The notes: generated by a model from the letters alone, not told the origin. Counted from the stretch's first letter, positions 8,150 through 17,244 are shown. The stretch is DNA of 35,103 bases from Methanolobus sp. (GCF_030682845.1 NZ_JAUXNK010000028.1:1-35103), one strand, 5' to 3'. Numbers and translations: made by a program.

Positions 8150-11100
8150 CAGTTCGCCTTGATATACTCTATCATCTTCGGTGTTAGCAGCGGTGCTATC
8201 TGAGGCAGCATGTTGGGCATCAGGTTCCCCATTGCCGCAGGCATTAGGTCAGGCATCTGCTCCTTCATGTGCGGAGGCATGGGCACTCTCTTCTCAACCG
8301 CCACAAGCATCTTTGGCATCACCTTGGGCATCAGGGACGGCATGAGCAGGGGCATCATCCTTGGCATCATGGGTTTCATGAGCGCATCCATTCCAGGGAC
8401 ATACTTGACCGTCTTCATCATGGCCCTCATGTATGAAGGCATCGCACCTATCATGTCAGGCAAGAGCTCCACCATCATCTCTGTCATGTTCTCCGGCTCC
8501 ATGAGCTCGATCATCTTCTCGAATGTAACCCATGCCTCAAGTGCCACATTGGTTGTATCCGGTATGTCGTATCCAAGGCTGCGGGCTGCAAGCGCACCAA
8601 GATCCTGTATCTCTATGTTTACGTTGTTATCCTTTGCAGCGACCCTGAACTGCACAAGGCAGCAGGGGCAGAGCGCGGCCATGATGTCGGCTTTCTGGTC
8701 TTTTGCCTCCTGGAGGCGGACATTGCCTATCTTGCTTGCCACCTCCGGCTCATCGATAAGGGTCACAACTGAGCCGCAGCACAGAGCTCTTTCCCTGTTG
8801 TGTTCCATTTCCCTGAACTCTACTCCCGGTATGGCTTTGAGGAGCTCACGGGGAGCATCGTATATGCCAGCACCCGCCCTGCCGATGTGGCATGAGTCGT
8901 GCCATGCTACTACTTTATTCAAAGGCTGCTTGAACTTAGGCCTGAGCACGTCCAGCTTATCCACCAGTATCTCTGAGTAATGCTTTGCTTCAATACCATA
9001 ATCTATTCCCAGCTTTTCCGCCCATTGGGGATATATAGTTCTCCACATGAGCAGGCATGCGGGACATGATGTGACAACCGTCTTCACTCCCTTCTTTTGC
9101 ATATTGGCGGTGTTCATTCTCATTATCTTCTCAAAGAGGTCCCACTTTCCTGCGACAAGCATCGGTATGCCACAGCATGATTCCTTGTCCCCGAGATATG
9201 TGAATTCCACTCCTGCTTCGTCAAGAAGGCGCACGGTGCCTACAGCCACATCCTTCTCGACAAATGATGCAGTGCATCCCGCAAAATAGGCTACCTCGGA
9301 CTTGTCCTTTATTTTGGCCCTGATATCATCCGGCAGCCACATGTCCCTGTCTTTCTTGTAATTAGCCCAGATGTTCCTTTCTCTCTCAAGGCTCTGTGCC
9401 ATAATCTCGAAAGGCGGGATGGTCATCATCTTCTTCTTTTGGACAAGGTTCTCCCTGAGGGTCATCCAGGAGCGTTCGATAGGCAGGTCAAGCTGGCAGT
9501 AATGGTCGCACATCTCACATGTGGTACACGCAAGGAAAGTATCAGCCTGTTCCTGGTCAAGTTCCATCCTTCCTGCAAAGTACTCCTTAAGGAAGAACCA
9601 TTTTCCTCTTGGTGACTGGGATTCCCACCCCCTTCCATAGTACTGGTCACACTCGTTAACACAGTAACCACACTGTGCACAGGTGAAAGCATGTGAGATG
9701 ATATCGCCAGGTATGCCCTTCTCTTCCCTGAAATCCTGCTGGCTGACCCCTGACATATTGCCCATGGCGCGTGCCATTGGTTCAAAGGCCTTTGCAAATG
9801 AGAGCCCTGTCTGCATCAGCGGCTTGCCTGTCAGTGTCTCAGGATTCATGATGTCATTGGGGTCTGTACTCTTCTTGAGCTCCCGTATCTTTGCCAGCCT
9901 TTCACCGAAAACCTTCTCTGCCTGTTTCGAAAAGTAAAGTCCCGAGGAATAGATCCTTCCTCCGTTGTCCTCTGCTATCTTCACGATGCTCAGGGCCAGT
10001 GGGAATGCAAGGTTGTACCTGAAAGACCTTTCCGAATGGGGCATGAAGCATAGCATGACAGCTTCATCGCCTTTCACGACCATACCTTCCACCAATACCG
10101 GAAGACCTATCTTCCTGCCGATATCATCGAATACGGATCCGATCTTGTTCACAGGCACGACCACTTCTGCAGGGATAAAGGACGGGCCAAGTCTCTTGAC
10201 CTTCATAGACCTGAACCATTCCTGTATCTCATGCTCTGCTATCTCTTGCGGCAGTACTTCTCCACCTGTCTCTCTGATGATATCCTGAAGGCCACTGACA
10301 TCTCTTGATGCAGGGTACACGAAATTGCATATGTATGACTCAGGCAGCTGTGGCCTGTGATCGTCCACCGGCTCTCCATAGTGAGTTTTAGGCGGAGCCT
10401 GGTTTTTCATATTTGCCCATTGCGGGTTAAGGAAAGAGATAGCCCATATCGGGATCTTTTTCTGGCCAACTTTTCCGATGGCTGCCTGCATGCTTTGAGC
10501 ATCCGGGAATTGTGCTGAAATGGCAGCGTTCTTCTCATGCTCTCTGACCCGCAGGGTTACCTGTGTAATTATCCCGACAGTTCCCATTGTACCAACGATC
10601 TTCCCAAGCTCGTCACCTGAGAAGTCCCTGACCTCACCGTCTGGCAGTACCACACGTGCAGACTCCATGGTGTCCTGCGACCAGCCGTACTCATAACTCC
10701 CATAACCTACCCCATTCTGGGCAAGCCAGCCACCGACAGTTGCGGATAATGCACTTGACGGAACGGCCTGTACTGACAGTCCTTCTTCATTCAGTTTTGT
10801 TTCGAGGTCATACCAGATGATCCCCGCTCCTACAGTGACTCTGAGGTTTCCTTTATCGATGCTGATTATTTTCCTCATTGGGGTCACATCGGCTATTATG
10901 CCTCCCTTTGTGGGAATGACGCCTCCATAGCCGGAAGAAGCGCCTGCTCTTGGCACAAGGGGAATACTGTGCTGGCGTGCGAAGTTCACAAGCCTGACAG
11001 CATCCTCCTCGTTCAATATTTTAACAATTGCAGCAGGTTTTGTATTGCCAAGCATCTTTTTCACAAGAGATGGCAGTGCACCCACATCATGGGTGTAGAA

Positions 11101-11196
11101 ATGCCTTTCCTTTTTACTGAAATTAACCCCTTTCCCAAACATGGATGAAAGCTCTTGTTTTTGTTCATCCTTTAACTCATAGGTCGTATTTGCCAT
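8149..11196 (-). CDS. FAD-binding / Fe-S / CCG-domain oxidoreductase (D-lactate dehydrogenase-like) with Met/Pro-rich tail
   Basis: 1015 residues. Order of parts: PCMH-type FAD domain (about 50-220, with VPRAGASSGYGG), FAD-oxidase C domain (about 230-470), two [4Fe-4S] motifs CAQCGYCVNEC (near 505) and CTTCEMCDHYC (near 559), then two CCG domains (CTASF... SCCG near 640-672; HDSCHIG... LCCG near 768-805). This is a GlcD/GlpC fusion, as in D-lactate dehydrogenases and glycolate oxidases that pass electrons to a membrane or quinone-like acceptor. Substrate cannot be read from sequence. The last ~110 residues are a run of MP and MMP motifs with short hydrophobic links, unlike the core. The gene is divergent from pyruvate kinase, which would suit lactate/pyruvate metabolism. 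Confidence 0.88.
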   Translation of the reverse strand: MANTTYELKDEQKQELSSMFGKGVNFSKKERHFYTHDVGALPSLVKKMLGNTKPAAIVKILNEEDAVRLVNFARQHSIPLVPRAGASSGYGGVIPTKGGIIADVTPMRKIISIDKGNLRVTVGAGIIWYDLETKLNEEGLSVQAVPSSALSATVGGWLAQNGVGYGSYEYGWSQDTMESARVVLPDGEVRDFSGDELGKIVGTMGTVGIITQVTLRVREHEKNAAISAQFPDAQSMQAAIGKVGQKKIPIWAISFLNPQWANMKNQAPPKTHYGEPVDDHRPQLPESYICNFVYPASRDVSGLQDIIRETGGEVLPQEIAEHEIQEWFRSMKVKRLGPSFIPAEVVVPVNKIGSVFDDIGRKIGLPVLVEGMVVKGDEAVMLCFMPHSERSFRYNLAFPLALSIVKIAEDNGGRIYSSGLYFSKQAEKVFGERLAKIRELKKSTDPNDIMNPETLTGKPLMQTGLSFAKAFEPMARAMGNMSGVSQQDFREEKGIPGDIISHAFTCAQCGYCVNECDQYYGRGWESQSPRGKWFFLKEYFAGRMELDQEQADTFLACTTCEMCDHYCQLDLPIERSWMTLRENLVQKKKMMTIPPFEIMAQSLERERNIWANYKKDRDMWLPDDIRAKIKDKSEVAYFAGCTASFVEKDVAVGTVRLLDEAGVEFTYLGDKESCCGIPMLVAGKWDLFEKIMRMNTANMQKKGVKTVVTSCPACLLMWRTIYPQWAEKLGIDYGIEAKHYSEILVDKLDVLRPKFKQPLNKVVAWHDSCHIGRAGAGIYDAPRELLKAIPGVEFREMEHNRERALCCGSVVTLIDEPEVASKIGNVRLQEAKDQKADIMAALCPCCLVQFRVAAKDNNVNIEIQDLGALAARSLGYDIPDTTNVALEAWVTFEKMIELMEPENMTEMMVELLPDMIGAMPSYMRAMMKTVKYVPGMDALMKPMMPRMMPLLMPSLMPKVMPKMLVAVEKRVPMPPHMKEQMPDLMPAAMGNLMPNMLPQIAPLLTPKMIEYIKAN

Positions 11197-11350
11197 GTTT
11201 ATCTCCCATTATTTGTCGTTATGCAATCTCTGTAATTATTTTCAATGAAGTTTAATTTAAGTCCTGCCTATATAAATGCGCTTGAATACTGCAGAATAAG
11301 CCTTAATTCAATCAGTTCCATATTGCGTAATATCAAGGGTGTGAAAGAGG

Positions 11351-12802
11351 ATGAATGAAACTATGCATTTGCCGGATAACAAAACCAAGATCGTCTGTAC
11401 TATAGGCCCCGCCTCTTCCTCAGAAGAGGTGTTGAAGGAATTGATAATTGAAGGCATGAATGTGGCGCGGCTGAATTTCTCACATGGTGAGATGGAGGAG
11501 CAGCGGGAAGTGATCTGGCGGATACGCAAGATATCCGCAGAGTTGAACAGGGTTGTGGCAATAATGGCAGACCTGCCGGGGCCCAAGATAAGGGTAGGTA
11601 CTTTTGAGAAGGAGCCTGTGTTTCTTAAAAAAGGGGAGCAAGTAATCCTCACATCACGGGATGTCATAGGGACTGAGTCGCTCATCCCGGTTAACTACGA
11701 CCGGTTATCGCACAGTGTGCAGGCTGGCAAACCAATCTATCTCAATGACGGCTTCATACAATTGCAGTGCACGGGCACAGAGGGTGAGGATGTCTATTGC
11801 GATGTGGTAGTGGGCGGCCCCCTGTCATCCAACAAGGGCCTGAACCTTCCGGGAGCTCGCATATTTATTGACCCTGTCACAAAGAGGGACCTGGAAATAG
11901 TCGATTTTGCACTTGATGAGGGCCTGCACATCTTCGGTGTATCTTTTATCGAATCAGGGGAAGATATCAGGAAACTACGTGAGCACGCAATAAGGCGGGG
12001 GAATGATATATTCATTGTTTCCAAGATCGAACGGGAAAAAGCTGTCAGGAATATTGACAGCATCATAAGGGAAAGCGACGGCATCATGATAGCGCGCGGG
12101 GATCTGGGTGTGGAGATTCCTATACAGGATGTGCCTATCGTCCAGAAGGATATCATACATAAGGCCAACCTGCTCAGCAAGCCTGTGATAACAGCGACCC
12201 AGATGCTTGAATCCATGATAGAGAACATACGCCCCACAAGAGCGGAAGCAACGGATGTTGCAAATGCAATCATTGACGGCACTGATGCTATCATGCTATC
12301 TGCAGAGACTGCAGTTGGCAAGTACCCGCTAGAGACTGTCAGGATAATGGTAAAGATAGCAAGATCTACCGAGGCATGGAGAAGCAATACAAAAGAAGGT
12401 CTCACTCTCATGAAAAAGGCCCTGAACCGTATGAATCCGGGTGTAGATGACATGATATCCATGCAGGTAAATGATGCGCTGCAGGTCCTTCCGGTCCGAT
12501 ATGTGGTGACTCCCACGGTTTCAGGGAAGACTGCAAGGAATGTTTCCCGTTTCAGGCCAGACAAATGGATACTTGCATTCAGCCGTAACTCTCAGACATG
12601 TGAGCAACTGGCACTTCAATACGCTGTTCACCCAACATTTGTCAGTGAACTCAAGGACGACTGGGAGATCATGGTCATCGACTATCTGAAGAAATCCGGA
12701 GCAGCAGGTGCGGGTGATATGTTCATTCTGACACAGGGACAGCCTTCCGGGCGAGGCCGGCCGGGCGGTACTAACATGCTGAAGTTCATTCATGTGGAAT
12801 AA
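11351..12802 (+). CDS. pyk: Pyruvate kinase
   Basis: 483 residues, normal for the enzyme that makes pyruvate and ATP from phosphoenolpyruvate. Seen are the N-terminal KTKIVCTIGPASSS and MNVARLNFSHG, the catalytic Lys region ADLPGPKIRVG, the metal/PEP site ARGDLGVEIP, and the signature ATQMLESMIENIRPTRAEA. The C-terminal domain is present but the last 15 residues are Gly-rich (GQPSGRGRPGGTN). The ATG at 11351 touches its AGAGG site; the ATG at 11363 has better spacing and leaves the conserved core intact, so the true start may be there. Confidence 0.97.
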   Translation: MNETMHLPDNKTKIVCTIGPASSSEEVLKELIIEGMNVARLNFSHGEMEEQREVIWRIRKISAELNRVVAIMADLPGPKIRVGTFEKEPVFLKKGEQVILTSRDVIGTESLIPVNYDRLSHSVQAGKPIYLNDGFIQLQCTGTEGEDVYCDVVVGGPLSSNKGLNLPGARIFIDPVTKRDLEIVDFALDEGLHIFGVSFIESGEDIRKLREHAIRRGNDIFIVSKIEREKAVRNIDSIIRESDGIMIARGDLGVEIPIQDVPIVQKDIIHKANLLSKPVITATQMLESMIENIRPTRAEATDVANAIIDGTDAIMLSAETAVGKYPLETVRIMVKIARSTEAWRSNTKEGLTLMKKALNRMNPGVDDMISMQVNDALQVLPVRYVVTPTVSGKTARNVSRFRPDKWILAFSRNSQTCEQLALQYAVHPTFVSELKDDWEIMVIDYLKKSGAAGAGDMFILTQGQPSGRGRPGGTNMLKFIHVE

Positions 12803-12879
12803 CAAGAAATACCGGATGCACAATATCGAATGAACTCCTACTTTCATCTTTTTATCGTAATCGACTTATATACACAATT

Positions 12880-12893
12880 ATATTTATATATGG
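12880..12893 (+). promoter_or_regulatory. TATA box of the histidine kinase gene
   Basis: ATATTTATATATGG, with a second TATA-like CTTATATAC at 12865-12873. Transcription would begin near 12915, giving a leader of about 50 bases. There is no clear Shine-Dalgarno before the kinase start. Confidence 0.4.
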
Positions 12894-12969
12894 ATATAGC
12901 TATTTTACCAGTTGATAGTAACGCGTAAGAATCTCATGTCTCTTACCACCACAAGAGTTGCATACTGTA

Positions 12970-14700
12970 ATGAAGCTACATCCAATAGTCGCCCGGTTTT
13001 CTTTGCTTCTGATGCTCTTTGGCCTTCTTTTCCTGCCAATTGCATCGTGTGAAGAAAACGTTTATGTGATAGGGATACTTTCCCACAGAGGTCCGGACCA
13101 TTCCCTGAACACGCTGGCCAAAACGGCAGAATACCTCTCCGATGAGGTTCCGGAATGTAATTTTGAGATAATGCCTTTGGATTATGACGAGATATTTGAT
13201 GCAGTAAGCAATGAGGAAGTCGATTTTGTCCTGACAGATCCCTTCCTGTATGTGGAACTGGAATCCACTTACGGGATTAACAGGATAGCTACATTGAAGA
13301 ACCGTTGGGATGGTAACGCCTACACAGAGTATGGCGGGGTTATCATTACCAGATCTGATAACACTAATGTCAATGAGCTCAGTGACCTTAAGGGCAAGTC
13401 GTTGATGGCAGTGGATGAGCATTCATTTGGAGGGTTCTGGATAGCTGTGCGAACCATGGAACAGAGTGGTATTGATCATAGGAGAGACTTCAGCCACATA
13501 TCTTTTGGAAAGACACACGATGCCGTAGTCTATGCAGTGAGGAGCGGGAGTGTCGATGCAGGTGTTATCAGAACTGATGTGCTGGAGCAGCTTGAAGCGG
13601 AAGGGAAGATAAACCTTTCGGAATTCAAGGTGATCAATCAGCAATATGTGGAAGGTTTTCCTTTCCTGCTCAGCACTGAGCTCTATCCCGAATGGGCATT
13701 CTCAAAAGCGAGTTCTACATCCCTTGACCTTTCAGAAGAGGTAGCAATTGCGTTGCTCAGTATGCCCTCTGATAATATTGCGGCACAGTCAGGTAATTAT
13801 GCAGGCTGGACTATCCCTCTTGATTATGCGCCAGTGCATGATCTCATGAGGGAATTGCGCCTGGGTCCTTATGAGAACTACGGCAGAGTTTCCCTGGATG
13901 AGGCTATAGCGCAGCACTGGTACTGGGTGGTTCTCTTCTTCATGCTGCTGGTGCTGATAGTCACATACGACCGCCTTACGACAGAGAAGATAAAAAAGGC
14001 AGAACTTGAAAGGTCTAACAAACTCAAGGACCTCTTTACGGATATAATGCGGCATGATCTCCTGAACCCGGCCGGAGCTATCAAAGGTTTCAACGATGTG
14101 TTATACTTTAAAGAAGAGGACGATGAGAAAATAAAGATCATTAAAACTATCGACCGGCAAACCGACAAGCTGATATCCATGATCGACTCAGCCGCAAAGC
14201 TTGCAAAACTTGAATCCTCTAATGAACTGGAACTGAGTAAGAAGGATTTAGGAGCTGTAATAAGGAATGTGGCTGAGAGCTTTGATCACGGCCTCATGGA
14301 GAAGAACATCACATTGGAGCTTGCAACTCCTGGTAAATATCCCTCCAGGGTCAATGAGATCATAGAAGAGGTATTCTCTAACCTTATGTCTAATGCTATC
14401 AAATACAGTCCTGAGGGAAGCAGGATAAAGGTAGAGATCATCGATGCGGGAGCTTACTGGAAGGTCCATGTCATCGATAATGGCGATGGTGTGATCGATG
14501 AGAACAAATCACGCATATTCGAGCGTTTTACACGGGCCGACAGGAAGGGTATAAAGGGTTCAGGTCTTGGACTTGCTATCGTCAAAAGGATTATCGATCT
14601 GCATAACGGGTTTGTTGGCGTGAACGACAATCCGGAAGGCAAAGGTTCCGTGTTCTGGGTCGCCCTCAAAAAATGCGATCATGGTGCAGGTATGCATTAA
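12970..14700 (+). CDS. Sensor histidine kinase with PhnD/TtrS-like extracellular domain
   Basis: 576 residues from the ATG at 12970. A signal peptide/anchor (about 1-27) leads to a PhnD-type periplasmic binding domain (about 35-305; VIGILSHRGPDHSL, DFVLTDPFLYVE, GKSLMAVDEHSFGGFWIA), like that of the tetrathionate sensor TtrS. A membrane segment (about 316-337) connects to the kinase core: H box MRHDLLNP with phospho-acceptor His near 362, N box NLMSNAIKYSPEG, DNGDGV, F box and GSGLGLAIV. The HDLLNP form is common in archaeal kinases. The ligand is unknown; the family binds small oxyanions or organophosphonates. No response regulator lies next to it. Confidence 0.9.
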   Translation: MKLHPIVARFSLLLMLFGLLFLPIASCEENVYVIGILSHRGPDHSLNTLAKTAEYLSDEVPECNFEIMPLDYDEIFDAVSNEEVDFVLTDPFLYVELESTYGINRIATLKNRWDGNAYTEYGGVIITRSDNTNVNELSDLKGKSLMAVDEHSFGGFWIAVRTMEQSGIDHRRDFSHISFGKTHDAVVYAVRSGSVDAGVIRTDVLEQLEAEGKINLSEFKVINQQYVEGFPFLLSTELYPEWAFSKASSTSLDLSEEVAIALLSMPSDNIAAQSGNYAGWTIPLDYAPVHDLMRELRLGPYENYGRVSLDEAIAQHWYWVVLFFMLLVLIVTYDRLTTEKIKKAELERSNKLKDLFTDIMRHDLLNPAGAIKGFNDVLYFKEEDDEKIKIIKTIDRQTDKLISMIDSAAKLAKLESSNELELSKKDLGAVIRNVAESFDHGLMEKNITLELATPGKYPSRVNEIIEEVFSNLMSNAIKYSPEGSRIKVEIIDAGAYWKVHVIDNGDGVIDENKSRIFERFTRADRKGIKGSGLGLAIVKRIIDLHNGFVGVNDNPEGKGSVFWVALKKCDHGAGMH

Positions 14701-15677
14701 TCGGCTTTTCTCAGGACTATGGACCCGTCGCGCATACGTACTTCTATATATTTTTCCTTTTCAGGCTCAAGCTCATATTTGTTGTACAGGGCAGCGTCTA
14801 TCCTGCCAGCTTCCATTATTTTGTGCATTAGTGCAGCGTCTTCTCTCCCCATCCTTACCTTCCCTACAGGTGGGTTTGTCTTCACCCTGCTTCTGGAATA
14901 TATGGTGCCGCGTGTCATCCCTGCGCCGATGTAGCCCTTAGCATCCTTAAAGGCAAGAATGCCGCATTTCATATAGGCGCCTGCAAACTCACCTACGCTT
15001 CCAAGGACAGCCACCGTTCCTCCATTAAGGTGCGATCCGGTATTCATGCCGGCATTACCATTGACAATGACCATGCCTTCACGCATGAGCACACCTGTGC
15101 CATTGTACGCATCACCTTCTACGCGGATGGTTAGGGGCCTGGTGCAGCGTGCTCCTATCGTTCCCCTGAGGATGCCGTCGTTGAGTAAAAGTGTCCTTTC
15201 ATCTGGGTTGTAGCTGTTTGACACAAGGAAGTCCTTTCCAGGGCCGTTGCAGACGATGTCGGTTATAGAGCGGAACTTTCGATAGTTTTCAATATCTGAC
15301 CTGACTTCGATGATATTTCCCAATGGCTCGCTGATACTGCCCGATACATAGAGTGTGCCTGCAACCATTCCCATAGCAGCCTCAGGTCCGACATCCCCAT
15401 CCACAAATATCCGGCCTGCACTTTCCAAATTGCCGCTCCCCCCCAGGTGCTGCACGTCAACTCCTGCACTGTAGGCGAAGTTCCTGCCGACATTTCCTGT
15501 TATTTTAACATCTTTTCCGTTTTTCAGTGCCATTACAAGGTCCCGATATCTCACTTTGGTATCTTTCTGGAAAGGAATTAAACTATCAGGATCTAATGAC
15601 TTGTTGTGCCAGTGAAAATTGAAAGTATAGTCCAGCAGGTAGTCTGCACTGGCTGTTAATTCTATTTTGACCGGCAT
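14697..15677 (-). CDS. GXGXG-motif protein related to FwdC / glutamate synthase GXGXG domain
   Basis: 326 residues. From about residue 55 to 260 it is a right-handed beta-helix of Gly-rich turns (VKITGNVG, IFVDGDVG, LYVSGSIS, IRVEGDAYNGTG, VIVNGNAGMNTG, VAVLGSVGEFAG, GYIGAGMTRG), as in formylmethanofuran dehydrogenase subunit C and the C-terminal domain of glutamate synthase. No cofactor motif is visible; in both relatives this domain is structural, so here it may scaffold redox partners. It starts six bases after the ferredoxin stop, as last gene of the sulfite reductase cluster. It is not next to other fwd/fmd genes, so true FwdC function is unlikely. Confidence 0.8.
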   Translation of the reverse strand: MPVKIELTASADYLLDYTFNFHWHNKSLDPDSLIPFQKDTKVRYRDLVMALKNGKDVKITGNVGRNFAYSAGVDVQHLGGSGNLESAGRIFVDGDVGPEAAMGMVAGTLYVSGSISEPLGNIIEVRSDIENYRKFRSITDIVCNGPGKDFLVSNSYNPDERTLLLNDGILRGTIGARCTRPLTIRVEGDAYNGTGVLMREGMVIVNGNAGMNTGSHLNGGTVAVLGSVGEFAGAYMKCGILAFKDAKGYIGAGMTRGTIYSRSRVKTNPPVGKVRMGREDAALMHKIMEAGRIDAALYNKYELEPEKEKYIEVRMRDGSIVLRKAD

Positions 15678-15683
15678 ATTACT

Positions 15684-16052
15684 TTATCCATGTATCAGCT
15701 TTGGAAGGCATCGTGTGCATACCCATATGCTTTCCATCTTGTGTCTGGCAGGCATAAGATACGCTTTTTCCTCTCCGCAGCCGCAACTGAAGCACTGGAT
15801 GGATGTATCGGTCTTCTTAGGTTGTGCATGGGCTTTTTCAGGATTGAATTCCAAGGTATGCCTCTGCTCTATGGTAATTGCTCCAACAGGGCATAGTCCT
15901 ATACAAAACCCCATTCCATCGCAGAGATCATCAGAAACCACCTTTGCCTTGCCATTGACAAGCTCTATTGCTCCCTCGGCACATGGTGATATGCATTTTC
16001 CGCATCCTGTGCATTTCTCCTCATCGATTTTAACTATTGATCTTTTAGCCAT
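15684..16052 (-). CDS. Two-cluster ferredoxin with C-terminal Cys-rich module
   Basis: 122 residues from the ATG at 16052, which has GGGGGA eight bases before it; the longer reading to 16148 overlaps the CGGC gene and is rejected. First cluster motif CTGCGKCISPC is a full [4Fe-4S] site. The second, CDGMGFCIGLCP, has Met at the usual second Cys, so it may hold a [3Fe-4S] cluster or use another ligand; this form is known in related ferredoxins. A C-terminal CFSCGC ... CTRC module could bind Zn or another Fe-S centre. It probably supplies electrons to the sulfite reductase upstream. Confidence 0.85.
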   Translation of the reverse strand: MAKRSIVKIDEEKCTGCGKCISPCAEGAIELVNGKAKVVSDDLCDGMGFCIGLCPVGAITIEQRHTLEFNPEKAHAQPKKTDTSIQCFSCGCGEEKAYLMPARHKMESIWVCTRCLPKLIHG

Positions 16053-16072
16053 GTTAAATTCCCCCGGACATC

Positions 16073-16393
16073 TTAATGATGTGTTCCCGCAACCAGTTTT
16101 ATATTTGCATTGGTAATAGTCCTTTTTATCTCTTCGATATGAGGACATACAGGGTAATTATCCATCTGCATGCAGGAACTTAGATGGATGACATCCACTC
16201 CATGTTTCAGGAGGGATTTTACCAGCCTGTGGACCCTGCGCCCGGAACATCCGCCGCACGTAAAGACTGCTATCATCTCGACATTCTGGCTGTAATTGCT
16301 GAAATGCACCGTGCGCCTGTTGAAAGCCTTGAGGCAACCCACGCCCGGACATGTATCTGATACGATATTGCATCTTATTACTGCTATCTTTGT
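16073..16393 (-). CDS. CGGC-domain protein with no visible start codon
   Basis: The frame reads IAVIRCNIVSDTCPGVGC, then VFTCGGCSGRR, LLKHGVDVIHLSSC and CPHIEEIK: the full set of conserved Cys/His of the CGGC domain, a small family thought to bind metal or Fe-S. The family normally starts with Met just before the K-I-A-V-I-R-C strand; here that codon is ACA (16391-16393). The frame stays open upstream to a TAA at 16448-16450 with no ATG, GTG or TTG. The only standard start, GTG at 16342, would remove the first two conserved Cys. It lies between sulfite reductase and ferredoxin on the same strand. Confidence 0.65.
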   Translation of the reverse strand, partial: TKIAVIRCNIVSDTCPGVGCLKAFNRRTVHFSNYSQNVEMIAVFTCGGCSGRRVHRLVKSLLKHGVDVIHLSSCMQMDNYPVCPHIEEIKRTITNANIKLVAGTHH

Positions 16394-16471
16394 CGCAGGT
16401 TCAATATCTACGATAACATCAGCTCCGCTTTTAAGAAGTTTGATACATTAAATAAAAGAAGGAGAAGGGTA

Positions 16472-16487
16472 ATTTTCCCCGGAAAAT
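16472..16487 (-). terminator. Dyad with pyrimidine-rich tail after sulfite reductase
   Basis: ATTTTCC-GG-GGAAAAT on the minus strand, ten bases past the sulfite reductase stop and followed by a C/T-rich stretch (CCCTTCTCCTTCTTTT). It could attenuate transcription into the three downstream genes, giving more reductase than partner proteins. Confidence 0.4.
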
Positions 16488-16496
16488 GCTTATGAC

Positions 16497-17156
16497 TTAT
16501 AAGCCGATCTCTTTCTTGAAACTATCAATGCCCATCTCATCGATGGCTCTGCCCAGGCGGTGCTTTGAACCGTTGGTCTTGCAGAAGCTGATGATCTTGT
16601 CAACAAGCTTGAGTACTTCATCCTCTGTCAGTTCATCTGCGATAACATCAGCAAGTCTTGGCTTGATGGCTGCATTTCCTCCAACCATGACAGTGTATCC
16701 CTTAGGGGTACCCATGACTCCGATATCCTTTATGGCAGGTTCAGAGCATGAGTTCGCACATCCGGAAACAGCCATCTTGAATTTGGATGGAAGTGGCATT
16801 CCGTGATATAATTCATCAAGTTTCAGTCCGAGACCGACAGCGTCCTGCTGTCCGCGCTTACAGAATGTCGTACCAGGGCATATCTTGATGCTCCTTACAC
16901 ATAATCCGATGGCTGCACCTGGTTTTATTCCAAGTTCTTCCCATGCATTATCGAGATCCTCTTCTTTCAACCCTACAATAGCAACTCTCTGGGATGAAGT
17001 TACTTTCAATGTTGCAGCGTTATACTTCTCTGCAACATCTGCAATCTTGCGAAGCTGCTGAGCTGAAACAATTCCACCGGGTATATGTGGCGCGATAGCG
17101 TACGTTTCCTGGTCTCTCTGGAGGATAGCTCCTTTTTCAAGTAGGTCTTTTGACAT
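16497..17156 (-). CDS. Small siroheme nitrite/sulfite reductase
   Basis: 219 residues from the ATG at 17156 (GAGGAG nine bases before). One ferredoxin-like half domain (HIPGGIVSAQQLRKIADVAEKY) is followed by the siroheme-[4Fe-4S] ligands CPGTTFC (C-x5-C) and SGCANSC (C-x3-C). This is the low-molecular-weight type known from Methanosarcina barkeri P590, about half the size of ordinary assimilatory enzymes. It reduces sulfite (or nitrite) by six electrons; whether for assimilation or detoxification is not settled, since methanogens are poisoned by sulfite at methyl-CoM reductase. It heads a four-gene minus-strand cluster and is divergent from an HxlR regulator. Confidence 0.92.
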   Translation of the reverse strand: MSKDLLEKGAILQRDQETYAIAPHIPGGIVSAQQLRKIADVAEKYNAATLKVTSSQRVAIVGLKEEDLDNAWEELGIKPGAAIGLCVRSIKICPGTTFCKRGQQDAVGLGLKLDELYHGMPLPSKFKMAVSGCANSCSEPAIKDIGVMGTPKGYTVMVGGNAAIKPRLADVIADELTEDEVLKLVDKIISFCKTNGSKHRLGRAIDEMGIDSFKKEIGL

Positions 17157-17202
17157 ATAATTCACTCCTCATCCAAAATTAATTATGGACTACTGCTATA
17201 TT

Positions 17203-17224
17203 AGGATAGGGACATATATATCCT
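17203..17224. promoter_or_regulatory. Inverted repeat AGGATA-N10-TATCCT over the hxlR TATA box
   Basis: Perfect six-base half sites flank GGGACATATA. The TATA-like ACATATATAT (17211-17220) lies inside, about 25-30 bases before the HxlR ATG at 17245, so the HxlR message would be nearly leaderless and the repeat would cover TBP. The same 88-base gap must hold the sulfite reductase promoter. A site for the HxlR protein itself is the simplest reading. Confidence 0.5.
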
Positions 17225-17244
17225 GTAGTTTCCTATTGGATACT

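Noticed and set aside
14697-15677. Subunit C of formylmethanofuran dehydrogenase
   Set aside because: The beta-helix repeats fit, but the gene lies with sulfite reductase and no other fwd/fmd gene is near.
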